Shown here: positions 34,163 to 42,023 of the stretch, one piece after another
Layout: each line of letters starts with the position of its first letter
How positions within the stretch are numbered: the first letter of the stretch is position 1
Assembly (NCBI GenBank): GCA_041685145.1
Contig: JAWLGJ010000026.1
Coordinates: 1 to 45,302, forward strand
From: JAWLGJ01 sp041685145
GTDB lineage: Bacteria; Pseudomonadota; Alphaproteobacteria; Rhodospirillales; Magnetospirillaceae
DNA length: 45,302 nt
Direction of reading: 5' to 3'
Position numbers and translations under genes: made by a program
The notes under the pieces: model-generated
Databases searched by the model: none
What the model saw: the letters and a program-made list of their open reading frames with translations, nothing else
What the model was told of the DNA's origin: nothing

Positions 34163-35080
34163 TTAGTAGATCATGTCCTTGGGGTTGAACGACAGGATGA
34201 TACTACGCCAGCGGCTGTATTTCTCCTCCGGAAGCCCCTGCACCCGGTTGGTCAGCAGCACGGCGCGCCGGGCGCTGTCGGCGGCGGTGCGGAAGAATGA
34301 ATCGCTGGCGTAGCGGCTGGTGTCGATGATGCGCGCGTCCATGACGCTGCCGTCGGGATTGAGTTCGACATAGACGTCGACGACCAGATCCTCGGCGTCG
34401 CGGGCCCCGGCGGGGACATTCCAGTTGCGTTGAATCTGGGCGCGGATGGCGTCGATCTCCGACAGCGTCAGCGCCTCGGCGCTGGAGCGCGCGCGCAGCC
34501 GTTCCTCGCGCAGATTGACCGCCTCGCGCACCTGGCGCTCGAAGTCCTCGGGCGGGCGGGGCGGCGCCTCCTTGAATTCCTCCACCGTCTTGAGCAGGGA
34601 ATCGAAGTTGTCGCGCCGCGGTTCCGGCTGCTTTTTCTTCTCGGGCGTCGGCGCCGGCTTGGCCGGTTCCGGCGCCGCCGGCTTGGGCGCGGGCTTCGGC
34701 TCGGGCGGCGCCGGCTTGGGGCGCGGCACGGCGACCGCCTTTTCCGGTGGCGCCGGCGCCGGTTCGGGGGACGGCGGCGGCGGGGACGGCTCCGGTTCCG
34801 GCGCCGGCTCGGGCCGGCTGACGGGCTCCGGCGGCGGCGGCGGCGCCGGTTGCCTGGGGGGCGCCGGCGGCGGTGGCGGCGGCTCGGGCTCCGGCTGGGG
34901 CTGGGGGTCGGGCTCGGCGGCGGGCGGCGGCGCCTTGGTTTCCTCGGCCACGCGCACCACCTGCACCTGGATCACCTCGTCCGCCGGCGGCGCCGGCGTC
35001 AGCAGGCTGGGCACCCCCACCAGGGCGACCGCCAGCATGGCGAGGTGAAGCAGCAGCGACAGGAGCAGGCCGGTCCGCAT
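34163..35080 (-). CDS. tolA: cell envelope protein TolA with proline-rich linker
   Basis: TolA spans the periplasm and transmits proton-motive energy from TolQR to TolB-Pal. The 305-residue protein has one N-terminal membrane helix (about residues 4-27) and a middle region of roughly 100 residues dominated by Pro, Glu, Ala and Lys. The C-terminal domain, from about 190, ends with the TonB/TolA-type fold (IQRNWNVPAGARDAEDLVVDV). The linker is TonB-like polyproline in place of the long Ala/Lys/Glu helix of E. coli TolA. It starts 14 bases after the tolR stop. Position in the operon makes the assignment firm despite the divergent linker. Confidence 0.93.
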   Translation of the reverse strand: MRTGLLLSLLLHLAMLAVALVGVPSLLTPAPPADEVIQVQVVRVAEETKAPPPAAEPDPQPQPEPEPPPPPPAPPRQPAPPPPPEPVSRPEPAPEPEPSPPPPSPEPAPAPPEKAVAVPRPKPAPPEPKPAPKPAAPEPAKPAPTPEKKKQPEPRRDNFDSLLKTVEEFKEAPPRPPEDFERQVREAVNLREERLRARSSAEALTLSEIDAIRAQIQRNWNVPAGARDAEDLVVDVYVELNPDGSVMDARIIDTSRYASDSFFRTAADSARRAVLLTNRVQGLPEEKYSRWRSIILSFNPKDMIY

Positions 35081-35093
35081 CCGCCCCCCGCCG

Positions 35094-35555
35094 TCAGCGC
35101 GAGGCCCGGTGGTCGCCGTCGGCCACCGGCTCGGTGACCAGGGCCAGGTTCACGAACCCCGCCGCCGCCAGCTCGCCCATCACCTCCATCACCAGGCCGT
35201 AATTGATGCCGCGGTCGCCCCGCACGAAGACGCGCGTTTCGGGATTGGCGGCGGTGATCGCCTCCAGGCGCGGCACCAGTTCCTCGCGCGCGACCTCGGT
35301 ATCCTGCAGCCACAGGCGCCCCTGGCCGTCGATGGTCACCGACAGCGGCTGGATATCCTCGCTCAGCGGCGTGGGCTCGGTCTTGGGCAGGTCGACCTTG
35401 ACGCCGCTGGTCAGCAGCGGGGCCGTGACCATGAAAATGATCAGCAGCACCAGCATGACGTCGACCATCGGGGTGACGTTGATCTCGCTCATGGGGCGGT
35501 AGACCCGCCGCCCGCGCCCGCCGCCGCCGTTGGGCCCGGCCAGGAACACGCCCAT
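35094..35555 (-). CDS. tolR: Tol-Pal system protein TolR
   Basis: TolR is a small inner-membrane protein of the TolQR proton channel. The 153-residue protein has a Gly/Arg-rich start, then MSEINVTPMVDVMLVLLIIFMVTAPLL, in which the aspartate of VDVML is the proton-carrying residue. A periplasmic ExbD-like domain follows with FVRGDRGINYGLVMEVMGEL. It lies three bases after the tolQ stop. The MotB/ExbD family resemblance and its operon place leave little doubt. Confidence 0.95.
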   Translation of the reverse strand: MGVFLAGPNGGGGRGRRVYRPMSEINVTPMVDVMLVLLIIFMVTAPLLTSGVKVDLPKTEPTPLSEDIQPLSVTIDGQGRLWLQDTEVAREELVPRLEAITAANPETRVFVRGDRGINYGLVMEVMGELAAAGFVNLALVTEPVADGDHRASR

Positions 35556-35558
35556 GCC

Positions 35559-36248
35559 TCAGCCCCGCTCGTCGAGCTGGCGCGACAGGATGGCGCCGAA
35601 CTCGCCCGAGAAGGTCTCCAGGCGCTTGGCGTAGCGATCCAGATCGCCGCTGAGCTTGTTGTAGAAGACCACCGCCGGGATGGCCGCCGCCAGCCCCAGG
35701 GCGGTGGCGAACAGCGCCTCGGCGATGCCCGGCGCCACCACCGCCAAGCTGGTGTTCTTGGTCATGGCGATGGACTGGAAGCTGTTCATGATGCCCCAGA
35801 CGGTGCCGAACAGCCCCACGAAGGGCGCCGTGGCCCCCACGGAGGCCAGGAAGCCGACGCGCGACTCCAGCATCTCCATCTCGCGCCCCAGGGTGATCTG
35901 CATCACCCGGTCGATGCGCTGGGTCAGCGAGGCGCGCAGGGCCTCGCGCTCGCCGGCGAGCTTGGCGGCCGAGCGGCGCCACTCGCGCATGGCGGCGATG
36001 AAGATCGAGCCCATCGGATCCTGCGGCCGCGTGCCCATGCGGTCGTACAGCTCGTCCAGCGAGGCGCCGGACCAGAAGGTTTCCTCGAATTCCTCGGCGC
36101 GCGCGAACAGGCGCCGCATCCGCATGGCCTTGTCGAAAATGATCGCCCACGACCAGATCGAGGCCAGCACCAGGATCAGCATGACAAGCTTCACGACGAT
36201 GTCGGCCCGCCAGAACAGCCCCCACATCGACAGGTCGGTCGCTTCCAT
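35559..36248 (-). CDS. tolQ: Tol-Pal system protein TolQ
   Basis: TolQ forms the pentameric channel around TolR. The 229-residue protein has three membrane segments: LVMLILVLASIWSWAIIF near the N-terminus, and two in the C-terminal half (LASVGATAPFVGLFGTVWG and AEALFATALGLAAAIPAVVFY). These carry the family signatures of MotA/TolQ/ExbB proteins. ATG 36248 (MEATDLSMWGLFWRAD) is the family-like start; a 44-residue longer frame lies in ybgC. It begins two bases after the ybgC stop. Confidence 0.95.
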   Translation of the reverse strand: MEATDLSMWGLFWRADIVVKLVMLILVLASIWSWAIIFDKAMRMRRLFARAEEFEETFWSGASLDELYDRMGTRPQDPMGSIFIAAMREWRRSAAKLAGEREALRASLTQRIDRVMQITLGREMEMLESRVGFLASVGATAPFVGLFGTVWGIMNSFQSIAMTKNTSLAVVAPGIAEALFATALGLAAAIPAVVFYNKLSGDLDRYAKRLETFSGEFGAILSRQLDERG

Positions 36249-36250
36249 CG

Positions 36251-36715
36251 CTACTTCCGTCCTTGGTCCAAAATGTCGTCGCCCAGCGCCTCGACATGGC
36301 GGCGCAGGTGGTCGGGAATGCGCACCGCCCGCGGCGCCTCCCCCAGGCTCATGCACACCAGGCGCAGTTCCACCACGCACAGCAGCGCGTCGTCCGCCGG
36401 GCGCCGGATGGCCTGCTCGACGTCGATGCTGGCGCCGCCCAGGCGGGTGACGCGGGTGTGCACCTCCAGCCGGTCGTCCAGGCGCGCCGGGCGGCGGTAG
36501 TCGAGCGCGGCGCGGCGCACGGCGAAGACGATGCCGTCCCCGGCCATCATGCGCGGGTGGTCGCAGCCCAACAGGCGCATCATCTCGGTGCGGGCGCGCT
36601 CCGCGAAGTTGAGGTAGGTGGCGTGATAGACCACCCCGCCAGCGTCGGTGTCCTCGAAATACACCCGCAGCGGATAGACATGCACGGAACCGGTGAACGC
36701 GCCGCTAAGATTCAT
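36251..36715 (-). CDS. ybgC: Tol-Pal associated acyl-CoA thioesterase YbgC
   Basis: YbgC is a hotdog-fold thioesterase that heads tol-pal operons and hydrolyses short- or long-chain acyl-CoA. The 154-residue protein has the catalytic loop YFEDTDAGGVVYHATYLNF (Asp24 and His31 are the expected key residues) and the AERARTEMMRLLG helix. Its role in the Tol system is still unclear. Its first 11 bases overlap the end of ruvB, so ruvB and ybgC are probably co-transcribed. Confidence 0.95.
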   Translation of the reverse strand: MNLSGAFTGSVHVYPLRVYFEDTDAGGVVYHATYLNFAERARTEMMRLLGCDHPRMMAGDGIVFAVRRAALDYRRPARLDDRLEVHTRVTRLGGASIDVEQAIRRPADDALLCVVELRLVCMSLGEAPRAVRIPDHLRRHVEALGDDILDQGRK

Positions 36716-37748
36716 CGGCGTCCTCCTGCCACAGGCCCAACTGGTCGGGGCGCCCCGCCGGTGGCGCCAGCCCCAGATGCCGGTAGCCCGCCGCCGACAG
36801 CAGCCGCCCGCGCGGCGTGCGTTGCAGCAGCCCCTGCTGCAACAGGAAGGGTTCCACCACCTCCTCCAGGGTGTCGCGCTGCTCGGACAGGGCGGCGGCG
36901 AGGGTTTCGACCCCCACCGGACCGCCGCCGTAGTTCTCGGCGATGCAGGCCAGGTAGCGGCGGTCGAGGGCGTCGAGGCCCAGGGCGTCGACGCCCAGGC
37001 GGATGAGAGCGTCGTCGGCGACCGCCGCGGTCACCGGCAGGGTGCCGGCGACGGCGGCGAAGTCGCGCACCCGCCGCAGCAGCCGCCCCGCCACCCGCGG
37101 CGTGCCGCGGGCGCGCGCCGCGATCTCGGCGGCGCCGTCCTCGCTGAGGTCCAAACCCAGCACGCCGGCGCCACGGGCGACGATGCGGCGCAAGTCGGCG
37201 GCGCCGTAGAAATTCAGCCGCAGCGGAATGCCGAAACGTTCGCGCAACGGCGTCGTCAGCAGCCCGGCCCGCGTCGTCGCCCCCACCAGCGTGAACGGGG
37301 CGATGTCGATGCGAACGCTGCGCGCCGCCGGTCCCTCGCCGATGATGAGGTCGAGCTTGAAATCCTCCATAGCCGGATAAAGGACTTCCTCTATGGCAGG
37401 ATTGAGGCGGTGTATCTCGTCGATGAACAGGACGTCGCCGGCCTCCAGATTGGTCAGCAGCGCCGCCAGGTCGCCGGCCTTGACGATGATCGGCCCCGAG
37501 GTGGCCCGGAACCCCACCCCCAGCTCGCGCGCGACGATCTGCGCCAGCGTCGTCTTGCCCAGCCCCGGCGGCCCCGACAGCAGCACATGGTCCATCGCCT
37601 CGCGGCGGCCGCGCGCCGCCTCGATGAACACGCGCAGATTGGCGCAGGCCCCGGCCTGGCCGATGAAGTCGTCCAGCCGGGCCGGACGCAGCCCCAGGTC
37701 GGGATCGCCGGCGGCGGCCTCGCCCCCCACCAGGCGCTCGCCGCTCAC
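36705..37748 (-). CDS. ruvB: Holliday junction helicase RuvB
   Basis: RuvB is the AAA+ motor that drives branch migration with RuvA. The 347-residue protein has LRPARLDDFIGQ, Walker A GPPGLGKTTLAQ, Walker B VLFIDEIHRLNP, the ARTSR-like arginine region near GATTRAGLLTTPLRERFG, and the winged-helix C-terminus ending GLLQRTPRGR. The start is GTG 37748, overlapping the ruvA stop by four bases (GTGA). Confidence 0.97.
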   Translation of the reverse strand: MSGERLVGGEAAAGDPDLGLRPARLDDFIGQAGACANLRVFIEAARGRREAMDHVLLSGPPGLGKTTLAQIVARELGVGFRATSGPIIVKAGDLAALLTNLEAGDVLFIDEIHRLNPAIEEVLYPAMEDFKLDLIIGEGPAARSVRIDIAPFTLVGATTRAGLLTTPLRERFGIPLRLNFYGAADLRRIVARGAGVLGLDLSEDGAAEIAARARGTPRVAGRLLRRVRDFAAVAGTLPVTAAVADDALIRLGVDALGLDALDRRYLACIAENYGGGPVGVETLAAALSEQRDTLEEVVEPFLLQQGLLQRTPRGRLLSAAGYRHLGLAPPAGRPDQLGLWQEDADES

Positions 37749-38374
37749 CGCGCTGCCTCCCGGCCCAGGTCTTTCAGGCCCTCGCGGATAAGAACCGGCG
37801 TATCGGCGGCGCCGCCCAGGGCCTGGGCGGCGCGCATCACCGCCGCATGCGCCTCGATGCGGCGATAGCCGAGATTGACCAGCGCCGAGATGGCGTCCTC
37901 AAGCGGCCCCGCCGCCACGGGCGCGCCGCCGCCGTCCGCCGCCGCCACCGGCGCGAAGGGCGCCGCCCCCAGCGCCGCGGCCTTGTCCTTGAGCTCGCTG
38001 AGGATGCGGGTGGCCAGGCGCGGGCCGACGCCGCTGGCGCGGGTGAGCATGGTCTTGTCCTGGGCGGCGATGGCCTGGGAAAGCTGATCGGGGGTGGTCA
38101 CCGACAGGATGGCCAGCGCCACCTTGCTGCCCACCCCCTGCACGGTCAGCAGCAGGCGGAACCATTCCCGCTCCAGGGCCTCGCCGAAGGCGTACAGGTG
38201 GATGTGGTCCTCGCGCACATGGGTCTCGACATGCAGGACCGCCGCCTGCCCCGCCGGCGGCAGCGCCGCCAGGGTGCGCGTCGAGGCGTAGACCAGATAA
38301 CCGACGCCGCCGACGTCGATCACCGCCCAATCCTCGCCGAGGCCGTCCACCAGCCCGCGCAGCTTGGCGATCAT
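37745..38374 (-). CDS. ruvA: Holliday junction-binding protein RuvA
   Basis: RuvA tetramers hold the Holliday junction open for RuvB. The 209-residue protein has an OB-fold N-terminus (MIAKLRGLVDG, VLHVETHVREDHIHLYAFG), helix-hairpin-helix motifs (VQGVGSKVALAIL and ASGVGPRLATRILSELK) and a C-terminal UBA-like RuvB-binding domain after an Ala/Gly linker. Its ATG overlaps the ruvC stop (ATGA). All three Ruv genes are therefore coupled. Confidence 0.97.
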   Translation of the reverse strand: MIAKLRGLVDGLGEDWAVIDVGGVGYLVYASTRTLAALPPAGQAAVLHVETHVREDHIHLYAFGEALEREWFRLLLTVQGVGSKVALAILSVTTPDQLSQAIAAQDKTMLTRASGVGPRLATRILSELKDKAAALGAAPFAPVAAADGGGAPVAAGPLEDAISALVNLGYRRIEAHAAVMRAAQALGGAADTPVLIREGLKDLGREAAR

Positions 38375-38865
38375 GACGCCGCCCCCCAGCGCCGGGCGGT
38401 GGCGCGATGGTGGGCGTGGCAGACGGCCACGGCCAGGGCGTCGGCGGCGTCGGGAGTTTCGGCGCCGCAGCCGGGCAGCAGCAGACGCACCATCGCCGCC
38501 ACCTGCCCCTTGCCCGCGCGGCCGCCGCCGACCAGCGCCTTCTTGATCAGGCTGGGGGCGTATTCGGCGACCGGCAGGCCCGCCAGCGCCGGCGCCAGCA
38601 GCACCGCGCCGCGCGCCTGCCCCAGCTTCAGGGTCGAGGCGGGGTTGCGGTTGACGAAGGTCTCCTCGACCGCCGCCTCGGCGGGGCGGTGGGCGCGGAC
38701 GACATCGGCGATGCCGCGATGCAGTTGCGCCAGGCGCTCGGCCAGGGTCAGGGCCTCGTCCGAAGGCACGACGCCGTCGGCGACGGCGGCCAGCCGGTTC
38801 CCGTCCACCTCGATCACGCCCCAGCCGGTGAGGCGCAGGCCGGGGTCAAGGCCCAGCACCCGCAT
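38371..38865 (-). CDS. ruvC: crossover junction endodeoxyribonuclease RuvC
   Basis: RuvC resolves Holliday junctions by symmetrical nicking. The 164-residue RNase H-fold protein has Asp7 in MRVLGLDPGLRLTGWG, the acidic pair in AAVEETFVNRNP (Glu67-Glu68), the GRAGKGQVAAMV region and the last acidic helix DAADALAVAVCHAH. All catalytic positions are present. It begins five bases after the yebC stop. Confidence 0.97.
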   Translation of the reverse strand: MRVLGLDPGLRLTGWGVIEVDGNRLAAVADGVVPSDEALTLAERLAQLHRGIADVVRAHRPAEAAVEETFVNRNPASTLKLGQARGAVLLAPALAGLPVAEYAPSLIKKALVGGGRAGKGQVAAMVRLLLPGCGAETPDAADALAVAVCHAHHRATARRWGAAS

Positions 38866-38870
38866 GGCGC

Positions 38871-39623
38871 TCAGGCCGCGCCCAGCCGCTGCAGGACGTC
38901 GTCGGCGACCTCGAAATTGGCCGTCACCCGCTGCACGTCGTCACTGTCCTCCAGCACCTCCAGCAGCTTGAACAGCGCCTGGGCCTTCTCCTCGTCGACG
39001 GGAACGGTGGTCTGCGGCTTCCAGTCCAGGCGGGCGCTTTCCGGCTCGCCGAAGCGCGCGCCCAGCGCCTCGCGCACCGTCGCCAGGTCGTCGGGGGCGC
39101 AGATGATCTCGTGGCCCTGCTCGCCCGAGGTCACGTCCTCGGCGCCGGCCTCGATGGCGGCCTCCAGCATCTCGTCGGCGCTGGCAGCGTCCGAGGCATA
39201 GGCGACATAGCCGATGCGGTCGAACATGAACGCCACCGAACCGCTTTCGCCCATGTTGCCGCCGAACTTGTTGAAGGCGGCACGCACCTCCGAGGCGGTG
39301 CGGTTGCGGTTGTCGGTCAGCGCCTCGATGATGACGGCGACGCTGCCGGGGCCGTAACCCTCGTAGCGCACCTCCTCGTAGTTCACGCCCTCTTCGTCGC
39401 CGGCGCCCTTGCGGATGGCGCGCTCGATGTTGTCCTTGGGCATGTTCGCTTCGCGGGCCACCTGGATGGCGGCGCGCAGGCGCGGGTTGGTCTCGGGGTC
39501 GGGCAGACCCGTTTTGGCGGCGACCTGAATCTCGCGCGCCAGCTTGGTGAACATCTTGGCGCGCTTCGCGTCCTGCGCGCCCTTGCGGTACATGATGTTC
39601 TTGAATTGTGAGTGACCGGCCAT
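38871..39623 (-). CDS. yebC: YebC/PmpR family protein
   Basis: YebC/TACO1 proteins assist translation of difficult stretches such as polyproline, and some are described as transcription regulators. The 250-residue protein starts MAGHSQFKNIMYRKGAQDAKRAKMF and continues with NMPKDNIERAIRKG and EGYGPGSVAVIIEALTDNRNRT, then the acidic-rich domains 2 and 3. The usual start HSKWANI is HSQFKNI here. The TolA encoded downstream is proline-rich, a possible YebC client (inference). It heads the ruvCAB-tol-pal series, after 82 bases without a clear promoter. Confidence 0.95.
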   Translation of the reverse strand: MAGHSQFKNIMYRKGAQDAKRAKMFTKLAREIQVAAKTGLPDPETNPRLRAAIQVAREANMPKDNIERAIRKGAGDEEGVNYEEVRYEGYGPGSVAVIIEALTDNRNRTASEVRAAFNKFGGNMGESGSVAFMFDRIGYVAYASDAASADEMLEAAIEAGAEDVTSGEQGHEIICAPDDLATVREALGARFGEPESARLDWKPQTTVPVDEEKAQALFKLLEVLEDSDDVQRVTANFEVADDVLQRLGAA

Positions 39624-39705
39624 GCTCTCCGTTGCCTCGCCTTCATCCGAAAACGCGCAGCGGGTATAGCATACACCAACACCGCCGCCATAGCGGCGCC
39701 GAGTC

Positions 39706-40539
39706 TCAATCCAGCAGGGCGCGCGCCTCTTCAGGCACCTGCGGCGGCAGGCGGCCGCCCAGGCGGATCGGCTCGACGCGCCGCGCCAGGCCGGTGGCGT
39801 CGTCGGTCTCGACGAACACCCCGCACACGGTGGCGGGGCCTTCGGCCGGCGACAGGCGCTCGCCGGGGATCTTGCGCACGAAGCGGGTGATCGCCGCGTC
39901 CTTCTTCATGCCGATGACCGAGTCGTAGTCGCCGCACATGCCGGCGTCGGTCTGATAGGCGGTGCCGCCCCTAAGGATGTGGGCGTCGGCGGTGGGAACG
40001 TGCGAGTGGCTGCCCACCACCAGCGAGGCGCGGCCGTCGAACTGGTGGCCGAAGGCCATTTTCTCGCTGGTGGCCTCGGCGTGGACGTCGAGGATGACGG
40101 CATCGGCGCCGCCGCCCAGGCGATGGCGCGCCAGTTCCTCCTCGGCGGCGGCGAAGGGATCGTCCAGCGGGTCCATGAACAGCCGCCCCATCACCTGCAC
40201 CACCAGCACCTTGCGGCCAGTGCCGGCCGTGAACAGCCCCGCCCCGCGCCCCGGCGTCCCCTTGGGATAGTTGCGCGGGCGCAGCAGGCGCGGCTGCTGA
40301 TCGATATAGCCGATGATCTCGCGCTGGTCCCAGGCGTGGTTGCCGGTGGTGACGACATCGACGCCGGCGGCCAGGAACTGTTCGCAGATGGTGGTGCTGA
40401 TGCCGAAGCCGTGGGCGGCGTTCTCGCCGTTGACGACCACGAAGTCCAGCCGCAGGCACTCGCGCAGGCGCGGCAGCCGCTCCGTGACCGCCGTGCGCCC
40501 GCTGCGCCCGACCACATCGCCGAGATAGAGAAGCCTCAT
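39706..40539 (-). CDS. YmdB family metallophosphoesterase
   Basis: Members of this family (TIGR00282) hydrolyse cyclic nucleotides in Bacillus and affect developmental decisions there; the role in alphaproteobacteria is unknown. The 277-residue protein has LLYLGDVVGRSGR (metal-binding Asp8), VVNGENAAHGFG, TTGNHAWDQREI and VGSHSHVPTADA, which give a complete dinuclear metal site. ATG 40539 overlaps the fau stop (ATGA), so it is coupled to the 5-formyltetrahydrofolate cyclo-ligase gene; an in-frame ATG at 40563 is less likely. Confidence 0.92.
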   Translation of the reverse strand: MRLLYLGDVVGRSGRTAVTERLPRLRECLRLDFVVVNGENAAHGFGISTTICEQFLAAGVDVVTTGNHAWDQREIIGYIDQQPRLLRPRNYPKGTPGRGAGLFTAGTGRKVLVVQVMGRLFMDPLDDPFAAAEEELARHRLGGGADAVILDVHAEATSEKMAFGHQFDGRASLVVGSHSHVPTADAHILRGGTAYQTDAGMCGDYDSVIGMKKDAAITRFVRKIPGERLSPAEGPATVCGVFVETDDATGLARRVEPIRLGGRLPPQVPEEARALLD

Positions 40540-41177
40540 GCGTCCATCCGTCGGTTGAACCAATGTGCCGCCGCCTCGGTGACGACGGCGTCGAGGGGCT
40601 GATCGTGGGGGCCGCGCGGCACGCGCTCCACCCGCTGCCCGGCAAAGGCCGCGCCCACCAGCAGCGGCGCCCGGCCCTGCCGGCGCAGGGCCGCTATGGT
40701 GCGGTCGTAATAGCCGCCGCCATAGCCCAGGCGGTAACCCTCGGCGTCGAAGGCCAGCAGCGGCACCAGCAGCACCGCCGGCACCACCGGCGCGGCGGCG
40801 GCGAGCGGATGACGGGTGCCGTGGGGGCCGGGGGCGAGGGACTCGCCGGCACGCCAGCGGCGGAAGACCAGCGGTTCGGCCGGGGCGTCGACCACCGGCA
40901 GGGCGGTCTCATGCCCCTGCGCGGCCAGCCGCGCCAGCAGCGGCAGCACGTCGATCTCGTCACCCATCGGGTGATAGCCCGCCACCGCCGCGTCCGCCGC
41001 CAGCGCCACGGCGTCGAGGAAACGCCGCGCCAAGCCGTCCGCAGCCGCCACGCCCGCCGCCTGGAACAGGCGGCGGCGGCGCTCGACCTGCGCGGCGCGC
41101 ATCGCCTTCTTGGCGGCGGCCAGCGCCGGGGGATCGCTGCGGAGAGGAGGGGTCACCGAATTGGCCGGGGCGGTCAT
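40536..41177 (-). CDS. fau: 5-formyltetrahydrofolate cyclo-ligase
   Basis: The enzyme converts 5-formyltetrahydrofolate to methenyltetrahydrofolate at the cost of ATP. The 213-residue protein has LAAAKKAMRAAQVERRRRL in the N-terminal helix, a YHPMGDEIDVLPLL substrate loop, and the strong signature FDAEGYRLGYGGGYYDR. ATG 41177 is chosen; a longer in-frame form would run through the 6S RNA. The gene lies directly downstream of the 6S RNA, as ygfA does in E. coli, and upstream of the ymdB-like gene. Confidence 0.94.
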   Translation of the reverse strand: MTAPANSVTPPLRSDPPALAAAKKAMRAAQVERRRRLFQAAGVAAADGLARRFLDAVALAADAAVAGYHPMGDEIDVLPLLARLAAQGHETALPVVDAPAEPLVFRRWRAGESLAPGPHGTRHPLAAAAPVVPAVLLVPLLAFDAEGYRLGYGGGYYDRTIAALRRQGRAPLLVGAAFAGQRVERVPRGPHDQPLDAVVTEAAAHWFNRRMDA

Positions 41178-41195
41178 GGGGCGGGCCGGGGAAAG

Positions 41196-41363
41196 GGAGC
41201 GGTGCCGTACCGGCCGTCGGCGTTGGCGAATCCTCTGTGGCCTGCTCTCAGCAGGTGGGCGCCGTAGTACCGGGGCCACGACCCCGGCAGGGACAGCTCC
41301 CTAAAGGACTGGTATTGGCCCCAGGGATTTGTGCTGACCAAACGCACCGGACAGCACCGCTCC
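41196..41363 (-). ncRNA. ssrS: 6S RNA
   Basis: 6S RNA binds the housekeeping RNA polymerase and mimics an open promoter. A 168-base minus-strand segment between zapA and fau folds as one long hairpin. The closing stem is GGAGCGGTGC (41354-41363) with GCACCGCTCC (41196-41205). It continues with GCGTTTGG against CCAACGC, then AATCCCTGGGG against the CAGAGGATT side. A central region and the terminal stem CCGGGG/CCCCGG (around 41270-41286) complete it. Length, shape and location between zapA and the cyclo-ligase gene are those of ssrS in many proteobacteria. Exact ends are set from the closing stem and may differ by a few bases. Confidence 0.85.
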
Positions 41364-41372
41364 ATGACGAAT

Positions 41373-41705
41373 CTAGGACGTCTCGAGGTGGCGCGCAATG
41401 GCGTCGATGCGCTCGGCGAGCCGTTCCAGGTCGGCGGCCACCGCCGCCTCGCCGGCAGCGGCGCCGCCCGCGGGACCGTGGCGCCGCCGGTCAAGCTCGG
41501 CGCGGGCCTGGGCGGCCTCCTCGGCGAGAAGGATTCCGGCCATAACCAACAGGGTGCTTTCGTTGACGGTGGGGCCGACGGCGGCGGCCAGGCGCTGGAC
41601 ATGCTGGTCGAGGCCCCGCGCCATCCGGGCGACATGGCCTTCCTGGCCGTCGCTGCAATTGACGACGTGGGAGCGGCCGTTGACGGTGACGGTGACGGTG
41701 GCCAC
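41373..41705 (-). CDS. zapA: cell division protein ZapA
   Basis: ZapA bundles and cross-links FtsZ filaments at midcell. The 110-residue protein has an N-terminal globular part (MATVTVTVNGRSHVVNCSDGQE) and a C-terminal helix rich in Ala, Glu and Arg suited to the dimer coiled coil, with STLLVMAGILLAEEA in the joining helix. The start is GTG 41705, eight bases from the zauP stop start, with GGGGGG seven bases upstream. The 6S RNA follows ten bases after its stop. Confidence 0.93.
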   Translation of the reverse strand: MATVTVTVNGRSHVVNCSDGQEGHVARMARGLDQHVQRLAAAVGPTVNESTLLVMAGILLAEEAAQARAELDRRRHGPAGGAAAGEAAVAADLERLAERIDAIARHLETS

Positions 41706-41708
41706 GGC

Positions 41709-41936
41709 TCAGCCCCCCAGCAGGCGCTTGAGGCGTTCGACGGCGGTGTCGAGGCGGGCGGCGACGTCGCGGTTGACCCCTTCGAGGGCGGCGCAGTCGC
41801 GGCGCAGGGCGTCCAGTTCCGCCGTCAAGTCGGGGCGGTCGCGGGCGGCGGCCTCCAGGCGGGTGACCGCCTGCTCCAGGCGCCGCAGCGCGCCGTCGGT
41901 TCGGGTATGCTGCTGGCTGACGGACTGCTCGCCCAA
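41709..41936 (-). CDS. zauP: ZauP-like coiled-coil protein, partner of ZapA
   Basis: The 75-residue product is one heptad-rich helix (ALRRLEQAVTRLEAA, then ELDALRRDCAALEGVNRDVAARLDTAVERLKRLL). It lies just upstream of zapA, with two bases between its stop and the zapA GTG. In Caulobacter the coiled-coil protein ZauP is encoded with ZapA and links it to the Z-ring; position, size and composition match. It might also be annotated as DUF4164. The start appears to be TTG 41936, with AAGGG seven bases before it. No other start codon preserves the frame as well. Confidence 0.75.
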   Translation of the reverse strand: MGEQSVSQQHTRTDGALRRLEQAVTRLEAAARDRPDLTAELDALRRDCAALEGVNRDVAARLDTAVERLKRLLGG

Positions 41937-42023
41937 GGCTTGACCCTTCGCGTCGGAGGGCGGCAGGATACGAGGCCGAGGCGGCGGCCGTCAACGCCGC
42001 GCCACCTCTTGCCTCCGCAACGC

